From positions 1 through 64,000 of the forward strand of contig JAAYUV010000025.1 of the NCBI GenBank assembly GCA_012517475.1: a DNA stretch of 64,000 nucleotides, in the 5' to 3' direction. The translations under genes and the position numbers were made by a program. Positions within the stretch are counted from its first letter, which is position 1. Every line of letters starts with the position of its first letter. The stretch is from Peptococcaceae bacterium (GTDB lineage: Bacteria; Bacillota; Desulfitobacteriia; Desulfitobacteriales; Syntrophobotulaceae). The notes beneath the pieces were generated by a model. The model was given only the letters and a program-made list of their open reading frames with translations, made no database searches and had not been told where the DNA came from. This document shows positions 62,376 to 64,000 of this stretch, in pieces.

Positions 62376-63014
62376 TTACTTAATTCTTTGTTTTACTACG
62401 CCAATAACCCCGGGCATAACAGATATGATAATAATCGCAAAAATAACAAAGGTAAAATTACTTTTGACAGAGGGCAAATTACCGAAATAATAACCTAAGA
62501 GTGTAAATAGTCCTACCCATGATACTCCGCCGATGATATTGTAAAAAGCAAATTTAGCAAAGTTCATATTCCCTATTCCGGCTACAAAAGGTGCAAAGGT
62601 CCGGATAATTGGAATAAACCTTGTTATAATAATCGTTTTTCCCCCGTGTTTGTGGTAAAACGCCTGGGTTTCATCCAAATAACGCTTCTTGATAAAGCGT
62701 ACGTTTTTCTTTTGGTATATCTGCATCCCAATTTTTCTTCCAATAAAATAATTGACCGTATTCCCCAGGATCGCAGCCAGTGTTAATAAGATAAAGAGTA
62801 AAGAAACATTGAATGACCCGATCGCTGCAAAAGTGCCTGCGGCAAATATCAGGGAATCTCCGGGAAGAAACGGAGTAACTACCAACCCCGTTTCAATAAA
62901 GATAATAAAGAATAGCAGAAAATAACTCCAAAAACCATACGCTTGAATGATCATATCCATGTACTTATCAATATGCAAAACAAAGTCTATCGCTTGTGAG
63001 ATCAGATCCAACAA
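62376..63014 (-). CDS. DedA family membrane protein
   Basis: The 212-aa protein has DedA blocks FIETGLVVTPFLPGDSLIF, IGRKIG, KKRYLDETQAFYHKHGGKTI and ITRFIPIIRTFAPFVAGIG. DedA proteins recycle undecaprenyl phosphate or flip lipids. About five membrane segments. Monocistronic. Confidence 0.94.
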   Translation of the reverse strand: MLDLISQAIDFVLHIDKYMDMIIQAYGFWSYFLLFFIIFIETGLVVTPFLPGDSLIFAAGTFAAIGSFNVSLLFILLTLAAILGNTVNYFIGRKIGMQIYQKKNVRFIKKRYLDETQAFYHKHGGKTIIITRFIPIIRTFAPFVAGIGNMNFAKFAFYNIIGGVSWVGLFTLLGYYFGNLPSVKSNFTFVIFAIIIISVMPGVIGVVKQRIK

Positions 63015-63191
63015 AATTTTATCCCTCCGAATTCATGATTTAGCTTTATTTCCATATTATAACCACCTCGCGCGTTTGTGGTTACGCTATTTGAAAGGAT
63101 GATAAGGTCTTAAGAAATCACTCCTTTTTATATAAGTTAACTATACTATGTTATTCGTTCTATTTGTAAGATAATCCTTTTATTAATCTTT

Positions 63192-64000
63192 CTATTCCAA
63201 TAATTCATGATGCGACTTTCCCATCCAAACCAACAGTAGAATTACCAGGATGCCAGCAACTCCGCCACACATGAATAATCCGATTGAGGCCCCGAAAACT
63301 TCCATAATACTCCCGGCAAAAAAATTTCCAAGCGGTGTCATGCCGTTATTGCTCAAAGCATATACACTCATAACCCGTCCGCGGTATTCATCACTTGAAT
63401 TTAATTGAATGATTGAGTTAACGGAAGTTAAGAAAAGAACGTTGGAAAAGCCGATGAGGATTACTGCCGGCATCACCAAATAGTAATTATGCAGGAAACT
63501 GGCTATTATTTCAAAAAGGCAGATTAAAAAGGCGCCCAGGAAGATGATGCTTTGTTTGGGAATACGAACTCTCGCCGCAACAAAAAGAGCCCCGATTAAC
63601 GACCCGAATCCCATAGCCGAGAGAAGGAATCCATATCCGTGAACCCCCAATCCGAGCACTCTATCGGCGAAAACTGGTATGATTACTTCCATGTTGATGG
63701 CAAAGGCTCCAATGGCCAGTAAAGCTAAAATAGGGATACGAAGAGACGGAAGCCGCCAAATATACATAATTCCATCGTGAATACCGGCAATGATGTTTTT
63801 GCGCTCTTTCTGAATTTTGGCTGCTACCGGTTTCGTAAGAATCAGGCTAAAAATAACGGGAATAAAGCTTATCCCATTAAGAAAAAAACAGAGGGCCGCC
63901 CCGTAGCGGGCCATCAGAACAGCGGACAATGCCGGACCGGCTATTCTCGCGAAGTTAAAAACACTGGAATTAAGAGCAATGGCATTGGGCAAATCCTTTC
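63192..64000 (-). CDS. MFS transporter, 5' end outside the window
   Basis: The C-terminal ~270 residues are visible, starting near NAIALNSSVFNFARIAGPAL, a block of the EntS/MFS_3 drug or siderophore exporters. Several helices follow, including GFSNVLFLTSVNSIIQLN and YRGRVMSVYAL. The frame stays open to 64000, so the first ~130 residues lie beyond the edge. Substrate unknown. Confidence 0.88.
   Translation of the reverse strand, partial: KDLPNAIALNSSVFNFARIAGPALSAVLMARYGAALCFFLNGISFIPVIFSLILTKPVAAKIQKERKNIIAGIHDGIMYIWRLPSLRIPILALLAIGAFAINMEVIIPVFADRVLGLGVHGYGFLLSAMGFGSLIGALFVAARVRIPKQSIIFLGAFLICLFEIIASFLHNYYLVMPAVILIGFSNVLFLTSVNSIIQLNSSDEYRGRVMSVYALSNNGMTPLGNFFAGSIMEVFGASIGLFMCGGVAGILVILLLVWMGKSHHELLE

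Noticed and set aside
1-64000. CRISPR array, rRNA, tRNA or prophage
   Set aside because: No regularly spaced direct repeats, no rRNA or clear tRNA cloverleaf sequence and no phage structural genes were recognised.

Overview
The window looks like the chromosome of an obligately anaerobic, low-to-mid GC Firmicute of the Clostridia, most likely Peptococcaceae (Dehalobacter / Desulfitobacterium / Desulfosporosinus neighbourhood). This is an inference from gene content: strong AGGAGG ribosome sites, S-box, Mn and fluoride riboswitches, a radical-SAM hydrogenase maturase (HydE), a double-cubane-cluster protein with its activator ATPase, Hdr-type flavin/Fe-S proteins, and an APS-reductase sulfate assimilation route. 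No rRNA, tRNA, CRISPR array or prophage was seen.

Region 1 (1-16.7 kb) is mostly sulfur amino-acid metabolism. It has cysK-pdxS, a TetR regulator with its operator, an intact IS4-type insertion with a 9-bp target duplication, the double-cubane reductase pair, a SAM-riboswitch operon (metI-metC), a hairpin-rich MITE-like element beside a metQ remnant, a tautomerase, a second cysK, hydE, metA (with the acetyl-CoA signature), larE, an Rrf2 regulator, a CDGSH protein and a DUF2325 protein.

Region 2 (16.8-29.2 kb, minus strand) is one long sulfate-to-homocysteine locus: sulfate-binding protein, CysT, CysW, CysA, a broken ROK gene, CysH (APS reductase), CysD, CysN with a degenerate CysC tail, a ThiS-like carrier ending GGGTL, a MoeB/ThiF enzyme, a JAMM peptidase, a siroheme sulfite reductase and a TusA-like protein. 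It ends in an unusual gene in which an O-acetylhomoserine sulfhydrylase lacking its C-terminus runs in frame into a MarR regulator that keeps its own ribosome site and GTG start. Just downstream are a palindrome, a structured GC-rich leader and a 26-codon gene (HCKEDC, three Trp) with its own terminator. The set matches the protein-thiocarboxylate route to homocysteine described in Wolinella (HcyS/F/D).

Region 3 (29.4-40.2 kb) is housekeeping: an RluA-type pseudouridine synthase, a YmaF-type protein, a Gdt1-type Mn transporter under a yybP-ykoY riboswitch, a BON protein, a MocR regulator divergent from azlCD with a perfect 13-bp inverted repeat, psd, ychF, an S2P-like protease and DegV.

Region 4 (40.2-47.5 kb, minus) is a TusA - FlpD/MvhD - HdrA(with inserted GltD) - HdrA - winged-helix - HdrC - HdrB - DsrE cluster. 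It is a plausible cytoplasmic, possibly NAD(P)H-linked and bifurcating, sulfur-trafficking redox complex. Substrate and physiology are unknown.

Region 5 (47.6-64 kb) has a frameshifted prepilin, a fluoride-riboswitch operon (crcB, DUF190, unknown), a 54-aa heptad-repeat protein, TVP38 and DedA membrane proteins, an LTA-synthase-like sulfatase, a large GAF/PAS/GGDEF/EAL protein, a lipoprotein, a SHOCT protein and a membrane ferredoxin. It also has a secreted DUF2680 protein divergent from a two-component system whose sensor carries a Met-Gly tract, and an MFS transporter cut by the window end. Several decayed genes (2.7, 10.6, 24.9, 47.9, 49.5 kb) indicate ongoing gene loss.
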